Below, in pieces: positions 11,149-23,270 of a stretch of DNA of 64,000 nucleotides. The DNA is from Xylaria sp. FL1777 (taxonomy: Eukaryota; Ascomycota; Sordariomycetes; Xylariales; Xylariaceae). The position numbers and the translations under genes were made by a program. The stretch lies in the NCBI GenBank assembly GCA_022578965.1, contig MU400506.1:248001-312000 (forward strand), written 5' to 3'. The notes beneath the pieces were generated by a model that worked only from the letters and a program-made list of their open reading frames with translations, was not told the DNA's origin and searched no databases. Every line of letters begins with the position of its first letter. The first letter of the stretch is position 1.

Positions 11149-13199
11149 ATGGAGTTAGAGAACGGTCTTGAGGCTCTGGATATTGGTATCTCCCAGAACA
11201 TGTCCCTGAAGGACCTTGAGGCCAAAATCTACGATAATATCAAGTCTGACGTCCCGCGATCTGAAATTTTCGGCGTTCTGATGACATGGCTCAATGAGCA
11301 AATTCAACAGGACACCATCACTCAAAATGAAGATCTTTTAGGGGGATTTGTTGAATTACTGCACATGCGTAATCATACAGAGGTCGAGCCTTTTACTCAG
11401 ACACAAGTGGACGAAGTGTTTAACCGGTGGCTTGAAAAGGACGATATTCAGAACTCAATATATATGCGCAGATATCTTATCACACGGCAAGATTTACACC
11501 GTCTATTTGCTGAAGAAAGACGATGTCTTCGGAATCCAGGAGTCTCCTCTCCGTGTGACCACCAACATAGACCGAACGAAAGCCATTCGCTAGCTCTTCT
11601 ATATAGGCAAAAAGATAACAGTGCCGGAGCCGAGAAGGAGGATACTAACCTACTTCGTACGCCTGTAAGCGCTGCCCAACCATCAAGGTCTTCAACGAAG
11701 GTAGACGTAGTTGGTATAGTTGATCCTGATCAGTCTGACGGTTTCAAGCATATGAGAAACTTTCTTCCTCCACAGCCAAGTGGTACTCACTCGCAAGATT
11801 CTGACGCAGATAATGCGATCACCACACGAGAGGCTATTGTAATGGGCTCCTCCTCGGACGTAAAAATGTCGCGAAAATCTAAGAGACCTTCCCGCCGAGG
11901 CCGGAAGCACAACAAGATGTCCAGCGATGCCATCGAAGTCTCTGTTCCACCGAAGAATTACATCTGCAAGCGTTGTAATGAGCCAGGTGGGACGAGTCCA
12001 GCGGAGACTGCGGGTTTTCTTGACTGATTCCTTTTATAGGACATGTGATTCAGCACTGTCCAACAAACCTTGATCCACACTACGATCAAGCGCCCGCTCG
12101 TGATTATCGATGCAATTTTTGTGGTCAAAGTGGTGATCACTATGCTACCCTATGCCCCGAGAACCGCCACGAAAGCTCCTTGACGATACAGCGTGAGAAA
12201 GCTATGATGGGAACTCAGGAACCTCTGACACCAAGCAGAAGCGGTAGGCGCCACTACCAAGACCGAGAGGCTTCAGTGATATCCTCTGGGAATCGATACA
12301 GATCTCGTAGCCCAAGACAAACTCATCGAGACCACTATCGATCTCGTAGTCTAGAACGCTATCGTCCCCGCCAAAGAGGAGCTGATGGCTACAACCCTCA
12401 AACTGGCAACAAGGATGACAGGCATTGGCCACAGCTCAGCAATGAATTAGTCGTGTCTCCATATACCACACGAGCTCGTTTAGCCCCAGAATTCTATATG
12501 AGCTTAGATGTTGCCCAGGGAAAAGAATCCCCGTCTCGGTTAGGCGATGACGATTTTCGCTTGGAGTACCAAGATGATACATCTTCGCCTTCACATCGTT
12601 TTCGTTCCCTCACGTCTAAGAGAACACGACAACAGCACCGAGTCTTAGATAACGTAACGAGAAGTAACGAAGGAAGGCTCGCCTATGACGATGAGATCGA
12701 TGCCCTCGTCGAATCTGAATCATCCTTATATTCGATTGGGACCGATCTTCCACGGCTAACTATCTCCACTAGCGAAGAAGCGGTGACTGAATCTGCATTG
12801 TCTTCCGCGATGGTAGTTCCAGAAGACCTCAACAAGATCAAAATTAAAGCCGAGGACTTCTTAAGTGCACTAGCCGCCGACATTATGCTGGAAGAGGAAA
12901 ACAACCCCCAATCAATGGTAACGAATTTCTATGACGCCATGGAAGGGGTCGACGGCAGACCATCTAAGGAAATCCGTATTGACGAGAACAACAATTCTGA
13001 CATTGCCTCGAAGCTTGAATCTCCTGCTGCACAGACTCTTGGTTCTAAACACCTATTAGTTCAATGTCCTCCGTTCAGCCCTGAGATCGTAGCTCTCTTT
13101 AAGACTCGAGAAAACCCCATCATCAACCCTAGGACCAACCGGAAGACTGCCAGCCAGATGATTAAGAGATCTGAAGGTATTTTGGACGCGTCGCAGTGA
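11149..13199 (+). CDS. Zinc-knuckle (CCHC) protein of unknown function (665 aa)
   Basis: Two exons: 11149-11986 and 12040-13199. The intron falls inside the first zinc knuckle, and splicing restores it. The motifs are C273-x2-C276-x4-H281-x4-C286 and C304-x2-C307-x5-H313-x4-C318. The first is a canonical retroviral-type CCHC knuckle; the second has one extra residue before the His. CCHC knuckles usually bind single-stranded RNA or DNA. Residues 1-130 are rich in acidic and helical sequence with no recognised domain. A basic KSKRPSRRGRKHNK patch precedes the knuckles. After them comes a stretch with RSRSPR and RSRSLERY dipeptides resembling RS-domains of splicing factors. The C-terminal third is acidic and low in complexity. 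I do not recognise a named orthologue; a role in nuclear RNA handling is inference from the RS-like and knuckle elements. Confidence 0.75.
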
Positions 13200-14165
13200 G
13201 CAGGCTCGCTGTCCATCAGCCCCTCACTCATTGCCCGGGGTAGATTATATTATGGGATTCATCTGAAGCTTTATTCATATTGAACAGCAATAAGTTAGAT
13301 CCGGACCTACATAATTACTCCTTGTATTAAGGACTTCGCGCTACTCCGACGGCTATGCATACTTACGAGCATTAGCCTTGTTGCCCTGAGTTTGTCAACA
13401 CCTTTCTGGTGAACCACGTCCGGATCTATTGCGTCTTTTCGATTTTTTGTTGCCCAAAGCAGGAATTTTAGGGCACATCAGATGGAACTGACAGTTGGCT
13501 CGACTGAGGGTGACCTTATTCTCACGTAGCTACACCAGCTTCCACGATATTTTCCAATGGAAAACCGTTGGATGTAGAATATACGGCTAATCAGGTAATG
13601 AGATATACACATACCTTGAATTAGTAGACATGAGCATGATGATCAAAGAGAATCGTCAAACTCCGAGACAAAATAATAGGCATAATTCATATTCGAGGCC
13701 ACTTGCCTGTTTAGCCGTGCGCAGTGAGTTTATAGTTCGTCTTTTCGTGCGGTTAGAATATATAATGTCGAGTCAAGGCGGAACTCACAATAGTGTCTAG
13801 AATTTCTGTACATGATTATACACAATCCCGCGAACATCTGGATCCCTCCAAATGCTAGTGGGAACAAATAAAATCTAACGGTGATGAATACCTACTCTTG
13901 AAAACTGTTTTCATCATTCCGTAAATGCCTGCCTGTTTGCTTGTATGATAACTCCTAACGCCAAATGCCTCGGAACGCCAGCCAAAGCACAAAATCCGCT
14001 CTCACGTACCATCAACTTTATAGAGGTAGAAACACGGAAGTTGCCGCCCTCCCGTCTCGCGGTCGCCAGTCCCGCAATAGCCAGCCACGGGACCTCTTTC
14101 TCTCCACGTTTCTTTTTTTTTCCCTTTCTTTTGTTTCCTTTTTTTTTTTTTTTCTTTTCTTCCTT
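13200..14165. other. Intergenic between convergent genes
   Basis: No gene is seen. The stretch ends in a strong plus-strand pyrimidine tract (14109-14165) that abuts the AP-2 sigma stop codon. Frames at 13945-14525 are low-complexity readings of that tract and of the antisense of AP-2 sigma. Confidence 0.5.
14109..14165. repeat. Poly-pyrimidine tract (purine-rich 3' UTR of AP-2 sigma)
   Basis: Nearly uninterrupted T/C on the plus strand directly follows the minus-strand AP-2 sigma stop codon (14168-14166). In the transcript this would be an A/G-rich segment at the very start of the 3' UTR. Confidence 0.7.
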
Positions 14166-14847
14166 TCACTCCAGCTTATCCAGGTGTTCCAGGCGCGTGA
14201 GAACCACCTGCTTGCTCGTCTCCTCGATCTCGCCGGCGAGGAAGACCTCGTCGAGGATGGCGTAGACCTTGTAGAAGTTGAAGACGAGGTCGAGCTCGCA
14301 GACGTTGCCGAAGAAGGCGTCGAGCACCTCGACGAAGAAGTGGATGGCCTCGAGGTAGGCGAGCTCGTTGTCGTTGGTGTCGACGCAGGCGCAGAAGAAC
14401 AGCCCCGCGTACCGCCGGTACACCACCTTGTGGTTCCGGAACTCGACGAAGTTCGACTGGTACTTCTGGTCGCGCGGCGCTACGAGGCGGTGGACCTGCG
14501 GGCGAGACGAGGGGGCGCGGGTTAGCTGGTGGTTTTGTTTCTGGAGCTGGGATTCCGGATACGAAGGATTATGGGCGCCGGGGTTATTCGTGACCTGGCT
14601 TGCGTGTGTGCATGTTGAAGAGGAGAGTGGGAGACGAGGAGCTAAGAAAACTGCGTTCGTTCGTACCTCGCCTTTCAGCTTGATCTTCTCGTCATCCGTG
14701 TATGGCACGTACCACTTCGCGAGCCGCGTCTTGCCTCTGTGCGTCGGATTTCTATTAGCGGATTCTCTTGTTTGACTGACCTACGGTCAATTTAAATATG
14801 TTGTGCGCTACTCACTGCCGGTTCTGTATTAATATGAATGACAGCAT
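14166..14847 (-). CDS. APS2: AP-2 complex sigma subunit (143 aa)
   Basis: Three minus-strand exons: 14847-14816, 14736-14667 and 14495-14166. Together they encode 143 residues; the family length is about 142. The whole protein is one longin-like sigma adaptin domain. It starts with [20 protein letters not shown] and includes [27 protein letters not shown] and [16 protein letters not shown], which separate sigma-2 from sigma-1 and sigma-3. It is the small subunit of the AP-2 clathrin adaptor at the plasma membrane. In other organisms its pocket recognises acidic-dileucine sorting signals, and the complex initiates endocytosis. The first exon (10 codons plus 2 bases) is needed to supply the conserved N-terminus. 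The coding sequence is GC-rich relative to flanking DNA. Confidence 0.97.
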
Positions 14848-15342
14848 TGTGTCTCTGGCCAGTGCCGTGTGTAGGAGAACTTGCTTTTCCTCGGTTGATC
14901 AAGTCCCCTGAAAGTCGCGAGACGGATTTAAGAGACGGTACTTAGGTACATGCACGGTTAATGGGGTCCAGGGGAGATGTGGCTTAGCTACGTACCTCCA
15001 GGAGCTTTTACACTGTATGTATAGGGCTCATGACAAGAGTGCCATTATCGTCTAATCCATGATCTTTTTCCCTCCCTTTTTTTTTTTTTTTTTTAACATA
15101 CCTCAAGATATGTAAAACGTATCTAACTCTACTCAGTTCAACAGCTCCTCCTGGAAGACTAAACATAGTAGTACAAACATAAGGTTCTCGTTCTAGATTC
15201 GAATAACACTCTTAATATTACAGAAGAAGTAGTCTGCTCTGGGTAGCTTTGAGCTAAAGAGAATCTAGTATCTCGCCCCTTACTTCCAATACTACCTATT
15301 TGATAGAAAGGGCTTCACAGAGGATATGAGATTTGGCGTCAC
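14848..15342. other. Intergenic; poly-T tract
   Basis: This holds the promoter region of AP-2 sigma and the 3' flank of the second dehydrogenase. A T-rich tract lies at about 15064-15094 and a TACTTAGGTACATG word at about 14938-14951. No gene is seen. Confidence 0.5.
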
Positions 15343-16387
15343 TTAGATGTCAAATTTCTCACCAACTAGTTCTTCACTAAGGCTCCAGCACTTCTCCGCT
15401 AATTCAGGATCCGTTGCCCACGGCTTGATGTCCTTTGGGTCCGTTGTCAAATTGGCATCATCGATGAAGATTCCCTCCTCATTGACAAGATTGGGATCAA
15501 TCGCTGCGCGGATAAGCGATGCGCTTCCCTGCTGTAGCGTCTTCGGCGGCTCACGAGCGCGCATCTCAGCAATGGAGGAACCAACAATTTTTTGTGCTGC
15601 GTCGTCGAGCACCTCGATGCCTTTATCCCCAAGCGCTTTAACATGGGTCTGCAGGTTAGTTGCGACGCTCCCGGGCGTTGGTGCATAGGCATGGACGCCA
15701 CGGGATGCGAGCCGCTTGTTGAGCGCCACCGAGTACAAGATGTTGGCTGTCTTAGCCTGTCCGTAGCTCGCAAACTCCTTGTAAGAACCAGGTTCGGTGA
15801 AATTTGGGTCGTGGAATCGGACCCCAGTGTACCTGTGGCCCGAGCTGGATACGTTGACGATCCGAGCCCCTGGACCGGCTGCGAGGATCTTAGGCATGAG
15901 CTTGTTGGTGAGCACAAATTGACTGAGGTGGTTGATCCCGAATTGGTAGTCGAACCCGTCCTCCGTCTGCATCTGCGGACAGGCCATCACCGCGGCGTTA
16001 TTAATGATCGCGTCGATCTTGGTGACCTCAGGGTCATTGAGAATAGTCTGGGCAGCTAACCGCACGCTCTTGAGAGACGAGAGTTCGGTCTCGACGAATT
16101 TGATCTTAATGTTCGAGTTGACTCCCTTAATGGCGTCGATTGTCGGCTGTGCCTTGGCTTGCGATCGTCCTATGAGGATAATTATAGCCGGATTTTCAGC
16201 TGCAAGGGAGATGGCTGTTTCAGCACCGAGACCGCCAGGTGTTGGGCCAGTGATGAGAACTTGTCTAAGTTAGCAACCTGTGATCTGTCGATCTGAGGTA
16301 TCTTAGCTCACAAGTTCTGTTTTTGACTTGGTCGGCAAATTTATGAACGAGCTCTAGGCCGGCGGTGCTCCTGCTGTAGGCTCCCAT
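15343..16387 (-). CDS. Short-chain dehydrogenase, retinol-dehydrogenase-like (330 aa)
   Basis: Two exons: 16387-16312 and 16259-15343. The donor is GTGAGC. The acceptor that keeps frame is GACAAG, a few bases downstream of a more obvious TTAG site, and it restores NRTFLITGPTPGGLG. SDR motifs are TGPTPGGLG (29-37), NNAA (112-115), SSS (163-165) and the catalytic pair in YGQAK (Tyr191, Lys195). The C-terminal half with GSVATNLQTH and a C-terminal WSLSEEL segment matches the fungal WW-oxidoreductase/retinol-dehydrogenase-like SDRs. Members reduce or oxidise hydrophobic alcohols or ketones, often in secondary metabolism, but no other biosynthetic gene lies beside it. The first 22 residues are a family-typical N-terminal extension, not a signal peptide. 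The glycine loop is slightly unusual (T-G-P-T-P-G-G-L-G). Confidence 0.9.
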
Positions 16388-18037
16388 TGTGTTGTTTTTG
16401 CGGGTTTCTAGGCAAAAGTTTGTAGCTAAGCTTTTCGTACTGTTCTGTTTCAAGTTGACCTTTCAACTGGTCTGAGAAGTGCTCGAGGTTTGTCTTCATG
16501 GAAAATTGACCAGATTTTGCCTTTTATAACAAGCCAGCTGAGCTGGCTTGCAGACATCATCATCAAGGCAAGCCATCACGAACCTTCGCTGCTAGAAAAT
16601 ACCGGAGGTACGCTTTTTAACCCCGTCAAGGCCGATCAATGCTGCATGAGGGTGGTCGAGATAGCCATGTACCTGACCTCGTAACAAAAAGAATTGAACA
16701 GGTATAGAATTCCCTAGGCCTGGCAAAATTCCGTGATGGGCGTGCTCTTCTTGAGGTACTAAATCCATGCAGTTTCGTAATGGCTGACAAAGCCCAGCGC
16801 GCAACTCCGTTAAGTCCAGAGCATACCTAGTACCCTATTTCCATGGGCGAGAGATATAGAACACGAGAAACCTACTGCATGACATATTTACTTTTACCTT
16901 AATTGTAGATTCGATGATTGGAAATAATAACATAAACCCTGAACGAATCAACTAATAAATATATGCTTTTGGGAACCTACCACCAAATTTGCTCTGCAGT
17001 ATTGTTTAACATACCCAGATATTTACTTAGCATATATCCGTGGCATGCCCGCGCTTACACTAGATACCAAATCCCGGTATCAGCCTCAAATAATCCAGGT
17101 CATGCACAGTGCAACCGAGATCGTGGCGCAGCTCCGTTCCTAGCTACCTAGACTAGATAGGCGATAGACCCAAAACAGAAGATGTTACGTAGCCAATCAC
17201 ACCTCTTGAGTACTCAATCGCGCTCAGCGCATTCAGCGCATTCTCATACTCTTCTCATGATTCCGTGTTGATCACCTTAATAAATCATAGCATATGACGC
17301 AGCGATATTCTACTAGGTGTTCTGAAGCTATAGTAACGCCCCCTACTTAGAAATTGACAGGTGAGTATCAACACTTGTTGCTCCTTGGAAGACAGCATCT
17401 AAACTAATGATGAGAACATCAGGGAGCTGAGAAACACACTGCTCACTTGGGTTTAAGATATCTATGTGTCTACCTTAGTTGTCTTTACTTCATTTATGCT
17501 TGTTGTTATTAGCTCTGTCTTTTGGGGTATAAAAATGTCCTGCGCACTTCTATGAACTGCATACTATCACAATCCAGCGATATCTATCCCTTTGTGTGGC
17601 CTTTGAAGTTTCTGGTTAGGAGTGATAAGAATTTCAGGGGTCAAACTACAATACGCAGCCGCAATACACAGCCGCGCTTCAACATCGTGAGGGGTTTGTT
17701 TATCCTACGGCGACTGGGGCGAGGGGTAATAACACCAGATCACTAGAAGGCGGGCACAACCTAGTCACAGAATCCTAAAATTCACCCAGAAAGAAAATCC
17801 CCAGCTGTCTCTACTCTACCCAGCCTATGTACTTGCCTTCTCTCTACTGCGGCTACACAAAGGCCTAGAGAGATCTTTCTCTCTAGCATTCTCCTGTTCC
17901 CACTTTCTTCTGGTCAACTCTCCTCAAGGTCAACAAGTCTGAGGAGAACACCTTCCATACAAGCTCCTCCCTCTTCAACAAGAGTAGTTGTGGTATATCT
18001 GCGTCTACGTAGTCATAGGGTCAGCCCAGGAATAACC
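16388..18037. other. Intergenic, 1.65 kb
   Basis: No coding frame is convincing. A short tandem duplication, CAGCGCATT twice, lies at about 17224-17241. A pyrimidine-rich promoter-like segment (about 17800-17990) precedes the Clr2-like gene. Confidence 0.5.
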
Positions 18038-19868
18038 ATGGCTTCTCGAAAGGCTAAGGACTCCAAGGCTGTGGACACCGAGTACCAGTACACGAATGCA
18101 ACCCCAATCCAAATCTGGAGAAGCGATGGCACCGAAATGCCTTCGGAATACAATCAATATGAAAGGGTCGAAGAAGGCTTCAAACCAATAATCGAATGGC
18201 AGAACAAGCTTGGCCAGTCTTTAGCTGCGGAACTCTTGCCAGAAGCGAGTATGTGGTTGATAGCACCCAAGCCATTTGTTGCCATGCTAACGAGTCTTAG
18301 ATGGGCAGTATTTCCTCCAAGATTTTCCGACTCATTACCATCTTAGATGGTATCAAGGTATGACACCGTATTCCGTTGTATTCATATGCTGATTTTTTTT
18401 GGTAGCCAAGGAGGATAAGAAAAAAACCCAAGCAATGCACTACTATCTCTTCGGCTATCCTGAGGAGCCTGGTGCTAATAAAGCCCGAAAATACTACCGG
18501 TCTCCAAATCACTTTCTTCCTCATCTCCTCTGGTTAATAGGCGAGTCGCAAGACAGGGGAGATTGCGCCTGTGAGTTTTGCTCAGGATCGAAGCCGATCA
18601 CCAGTAAATCGGCAAAGGCAAAACTAGCAGCACCCACCAAGCAAGGGGCACCGTCTGTTGCTACCAGCACACCATCCTCTGCACCATCAAACAACGTCAC
18701 TACAGCTTCTAATGCTAATACTCTTGCTATGGCAAATAAAGTCACGACTGTAACTCCGAGCGCTAAACAGAGGCCGGTGAATCGTCCTTCTACAGCATCC
18801 CAGCAGCCTACTTCACATGAGACTCTAACAGCCGCCCCTCACCAGGCGTCCGAGGTGACTCCAAGCATTTCTCAGCGCTCGTACCCCATTGCTCACGACC
18901 ACGATGCCTTGTTCAGAGCCGGCGAAGTTGTTTGGTTTAAGAACGAAAACACCTGGCGCGTGGGCATGATAATCACCTCCAGCCCCGCCCTCTCAATTAT
19001 TCCGTTCACTCACCCGCTTTACCGGACCCAAGAAGTTATCAAAGAGGAAGCCGATATCCGTCCATTTTTGGCGTTTAGTATCCCCCAAATAAGTCCCGGC
19101 CTACAGGAGTTCAAGGGCCAAGCTCTAGCGCAAATCAACTGGCAGGCCCTTCAAGAACGATTCGGTGCCAACGCTGACGCTTCTAGGAGAGAGGGACTAG
19201 CGATTGAAGCAACGAAGCTAGCAGCTACGCGGGTAGATCAATGCTACTCTACCTTCAACCTCATTCAAGAGTCAGTTCAAAATTATGATCTATATGGTGG
19301 TCTCTTTCTTGGCGGTGAGAAGATCTGCGTTGGAGAAGCTGTCCGAATTAAACTTTCGCGAGAGCAACAAGAGCAGTCCGAGAAGGGAATGCCCATCGTC
19401 ATGGTACTTAACCGAATATTCGTTAGTAAAGAAGGGGGAACCTTGATGTTTGAAGGCAGTCTATGGAAGCTGCAACATGCCACCTTGGCCCAACAGATAC
19501 AGACACCCAACCCAGCACAGCTACCCGCAGCCCTACGTGGAGAGAAAGAATTTAGAGATGGCATCCTCCAGAACCGTGGCTGGCGCGTCCAATGGGTGCT
19601 GATGAACCAGAGTTTGACCGCCAACGAGTCAGCCATCCGTGGCCGTTTCTACGAGACACGACGGCTCACACCCATCTTGAATCCTGCTAAGTTCCAGGAA
19701 ATGCTACGTCAGCAAAACGTCGGTGATATACAGACGCTCCTAAACAACCGCGGAGATTCTTCTAGCCCTTACGTTGGAAGAGTGCTGAACAGAGCTCAGG
19801 CCGTTGCCGGTGCTGTTCCTCCCGGCGTCTCTGCCCAGCTGGGTCCAGATGTAATCGAGGTGCATTAG
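18038..19868 (+). CDS. CLR2: Clr2-like transcriptional silencing protein (576 aa)
   Basis: Three exons: 18038-18248, 18301-18357 and 18406-19868, all phase 1. The short middle exon supplies NGQYFLQDFPTHYHLRWYQ. This is followed by HYYLFGYP, RSPNHFLPHLLWLI (122-135) and a Cys cluster, C143-x-C145-x2-C148. This order is the signature of the cryptic loci regulator 2 N-terminal region. A Ser/Thr/Ala/Pro-rich linker of about 100 residues follows. The C-terminal half, beginning HDALFRAGEVVWFKNENTWRVG, corresponds to the Clr2 BAH-like domain. In fission yeast Clr2 is part of the SHREC deacetylase/remodeller complex that silences heterochromatin; a nuclear role here is inferred from the family. A second Clr2-like paralogue is common in filamentous fungi, so it may not be the strict orthologue. 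It borders a 7 kb gene-free repeat region. Confidence 0.85.
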
Positions 19869-20985
19869 GTAGATAGATAACCTCAGCCTAGAAAAAGTAG
19901 CTTAGAACTTGCATGAAAAAAATAATTCATATCTTCTCCTCGCGACTCGTTTCCACATTCAATGAGCCGCCTGAAGAGGACTGCTTCTAAACCAATGAGC
20001 ATCTCCTAAATCATAACGCCTTCAATACATGCAAAGTTAACCCCTTGATTTAGAGACAGAATAAAAGGGCTTTCATTCTCTTAGCCCCCGGCCTCGATAT
20101 GGGTTCTACAGGGTAAGAATTGGCGTAGAGTAAGGTTACTGATCTCTTCATGAATGGTTCAGATAAGAGACCATCTAGACAGGTGAGACTCAACCTCCAA
20201 AATAAACAATGCCTATATTAGCCTACCATGCGGGTTGATTCCGCTCGGAGCTGAAAGCTCATCACATATCATTTGACGCATTAATCTTGCCGTGCATCCG
20301 TTGTGAGGATTCTGCAGTATAAATCCTGCTTCAGTGTCGAGTGGCGCTAGAGCTGTATAGTTTCTGCCTTCATCACTTTCTAATCTACCTATCCTAACTG
20401 ACCGATCCAATTCCCGTCCACCAGCTGCCTATTATCTCGTGATTTCATTCGAGTGGTCTACCCAAGTACCTCCCCAAGTGCCGGTTCGAAGACACATCCA
20501 GATACCAAAAACTCATAACGCGGTATATTCACGTCTCTTGGTCACGATAAGACGATTTCGGGCTTCACCCCTTCTACGAAAGCACACAACGGCTTAATCA
20601 CAGCGTGGTATCGCCCATGCAGACAGGGAGTTCCCCCGTTCCTAGTGTAAGTAGACATCTTCAGCACCTCCTCGACCCAAGCAACCCAGCACCTCGGTAC
20701 CGAGGCTTCGCAATTAATCAATGTCGCGCGTTAATCGAGGGGAAGGGGGAGGGGGGAACAAAATTGGGCATCGACGTTGACGTGCTACAAAATGCAATGT
20801 AGTGTACATAGTTAATACCGAAGCCATGTGACGACGTCGATCGGCTGATTAGCTACTTAGAGACGGTAAGGTAGGTACCTAGCTTTTGGGACAGTGACCC
20901 TGAAGGAACTGGCCCTGGGAGCGGGACGGTTGTTGAAGTTCCCCGTCCTCGGGATACTCTCCCACCTCGTGTGATCCGGAGCTGG

Positions 20986-21005
20986 TTTGCTTGCTTGCTT
21001 GCTTT
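20986..21005 (+). repeat. (TTGC)n microsatellite
   Basis: Five near-perfect units of the tetranucleotide TTGC occur in otherwise unique intergenic DNA. Confidence 0.8.
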
Positions 21006-22659
21006 GACTGGCGTGTACATAAGTACGCATACGTACGTAAGTAAGGCAGGGGTTTATGTTTTCGGTATCATGTTGCGTCTAGACGAACGGCACAGCACGC
21101 TATTATTAAGTGTTAATGATATTAGAGTTGTCCATATTCTACCCACTCGGCTCCGCAAACGCCCTACTTAATTATGTATACATCTACTTAGTGTAGTATA
21201 GCATGTGTAACGTGTACCGTCTACCTGACTTTAGAGTAACTGGCATGGCATATGTAGAACAACATTATAAGGATCATTTACACGTATTGCTGCTAAGCCT
21301 ATTCAACCCACCGAGATAGCCAATCAGGCGGTTTATTGATGCTTGAACAGCTGATATACCAGTATACTCACTATAGATACTGCTTAGATCATAATAGGTA
21401 CCTAAGTCCTGCTTACCCATGCCTGATTAATTTCAACCGCAACCGGGATCCGTCTGGGCCCATCAATGTTTGACCGCTGCATGTTGAGCACACTCTCTAC
21501 CGCCCGTTTTTATTTCATCTGCGTCGCGGGTCGACATGAAAGGCTATGAAATCTCGAGAATGATTGCTCAGAATATATGTGTTTACGTAGTCGCTGTCGA
21601 AGGGGAGTTGAGAACGTCGTATCCGTGCCTTTTATGCACTCACCTGCCAGTTACCCTCCCCAATTCCCTCCATATTTAGGATTGCGGGGTTTTTTTATCC
21701 ATGTAGTATAATAGTATAATAGCTTAACCAAATATTCCGTCTTCTTGGTCAACGGATGGTAACATCAATGGTTTATACGACGTTCTTATCTACACTATAT
21801 AGGGAGGCAGCAACTGAAATACATTGTTACGTCATATTGCTATTTTATTCAAATTCCGCCGCAGTGTACGTCAACGGTCGAGTTCGCGGTATCGCTCGAG
21901 ACCCCTAGCTATTATTGTCTTCCCTTCTCACCTACGTGTCCAGCCTCTACGTGCGTCTCGGGGCTGCGTCCTGGAGGGGCCGGCTAGCTGCACAACATTG
22001 TTCCCGAGCCTATCTGGGTCAGCACCGGTAGCCGGGCGACCAGGGATATATGATTTGCAGTATTCCATAAGATACCGTAGTAGTAATTCTGTACCTGACT
22101 GTACCTGACTGCACGCATACCGGTAAACTCCTTTCGGCTCCGGCACGTGCCCCCTGCTTTACCTGTCTGTATACGGTCCGTACTCAGTATACTTGAAAAC
22201 ATGACTTAAACGGATATTATGTTGGACTGATTCAGCGATCTCGAGACGTGTAAGTATGGATGTACAAATCAGTCGATAAAGATTTAGGATGGGCTGACGA
22301 TAAATTGAACACACAGTACAAGGCCGAGAGCAGTATACTAGATGCCTTTGATGTAGTATACAAAATAGAAGTCAAAACAGCGTCGCAATAGATTAGCATA
22401 CTGTGTGTATAGATGCAACACTGCAAATGATGATTGAAGTATGAAGGAGGAAAAAAAAGAAAAAGGGAAAGGAAAGAGTATTATGATAATAATTATGAGC
22501 AGATTTCTCCCTCATTTTCAGGTTTCGAACCCAGTTACATCCGGGGACATTTCAACGAATGAGCGACTAGGGCCCGAACAGTCGGGTCGTTCGCTGCGTG
22601 TACCTTTTCTTATTTTGTATAACTACTCGACATGTACACTAAGCTAATCGTACGCAGTA

Positions 22660-23270
22660 TATGTATGTAAGTAGGTACACAGGTAGATTATGTAGGTAGT
22701 GTAAGGCAATGGATTCTTGCGGTCAGCAAGGCTAGGTAGTTTCTGCCGAATTCTTTTCCCTTTCAATTTTTCCTCCGCCTTTCGCTTAATGGCGAATTCT
22801 AGAACATATATACAACTTTCAGGTTGAGTACATCAATGATGGACGTCTCCAAGTAAATACATCACAATATGCACACCCACGAAACAAGCTGTACACTACC
22901 TCCTACCTGGTAGACGATTCCCATGATGCTGGGCACAATGCCTTGGTACCTACTGTATCACATACCGGTATAGGTATATAGTTTAGTGTAAGTAGGTAGG
23001 TCATGATACAAATGCCGAGCCGGGGAAGAAGGCAGATCGGCATTGCAGTAGCGTGTTCACTACCCAGACAGTACCGGTGCTTTCCAAATTCCGGTAAGCT
23101 AATAAAGTATACAAGTAGCGAGAACAAAAATAAAAGATAACTGATCTGGAGTATGTAATTTACTGGTACCCCCTCCTCTACTTAAGAGTACCTACTACGT
23201 ACCCAGGTAAGTAGTTGTGTGGAGAGTGCACTGTCCCTACTTTATGTAAGATAGTATAGGTACATAAGCA
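22660..23270. repeat. Dispersed TAGGTA/TACGTA words
   Basis: At least ten copies of GTAGGTA, TAGGTAG, ACCTAC and ACGTAC-like words occur in both orientations, interrupted by unrelated DNA. This is the same word family as at 10.1-10.5 kb and 50.4-50.7 kb. Confidence 0.6.

Noticed and set aside
13945..14525. Plus-strand frames with poly-Phe/Ser segments
   Set aside because: They translate the pyrimidine tract and the antisense of AP-2 sigma.
20470..20500. GGTTCGAAG as a possible tRNA B-box
   Set aside because: The flanking bases do not form a T-stem, and there is no A-box or acceptor stem at the right distance. Other TTCGAA sites failed in the same way.
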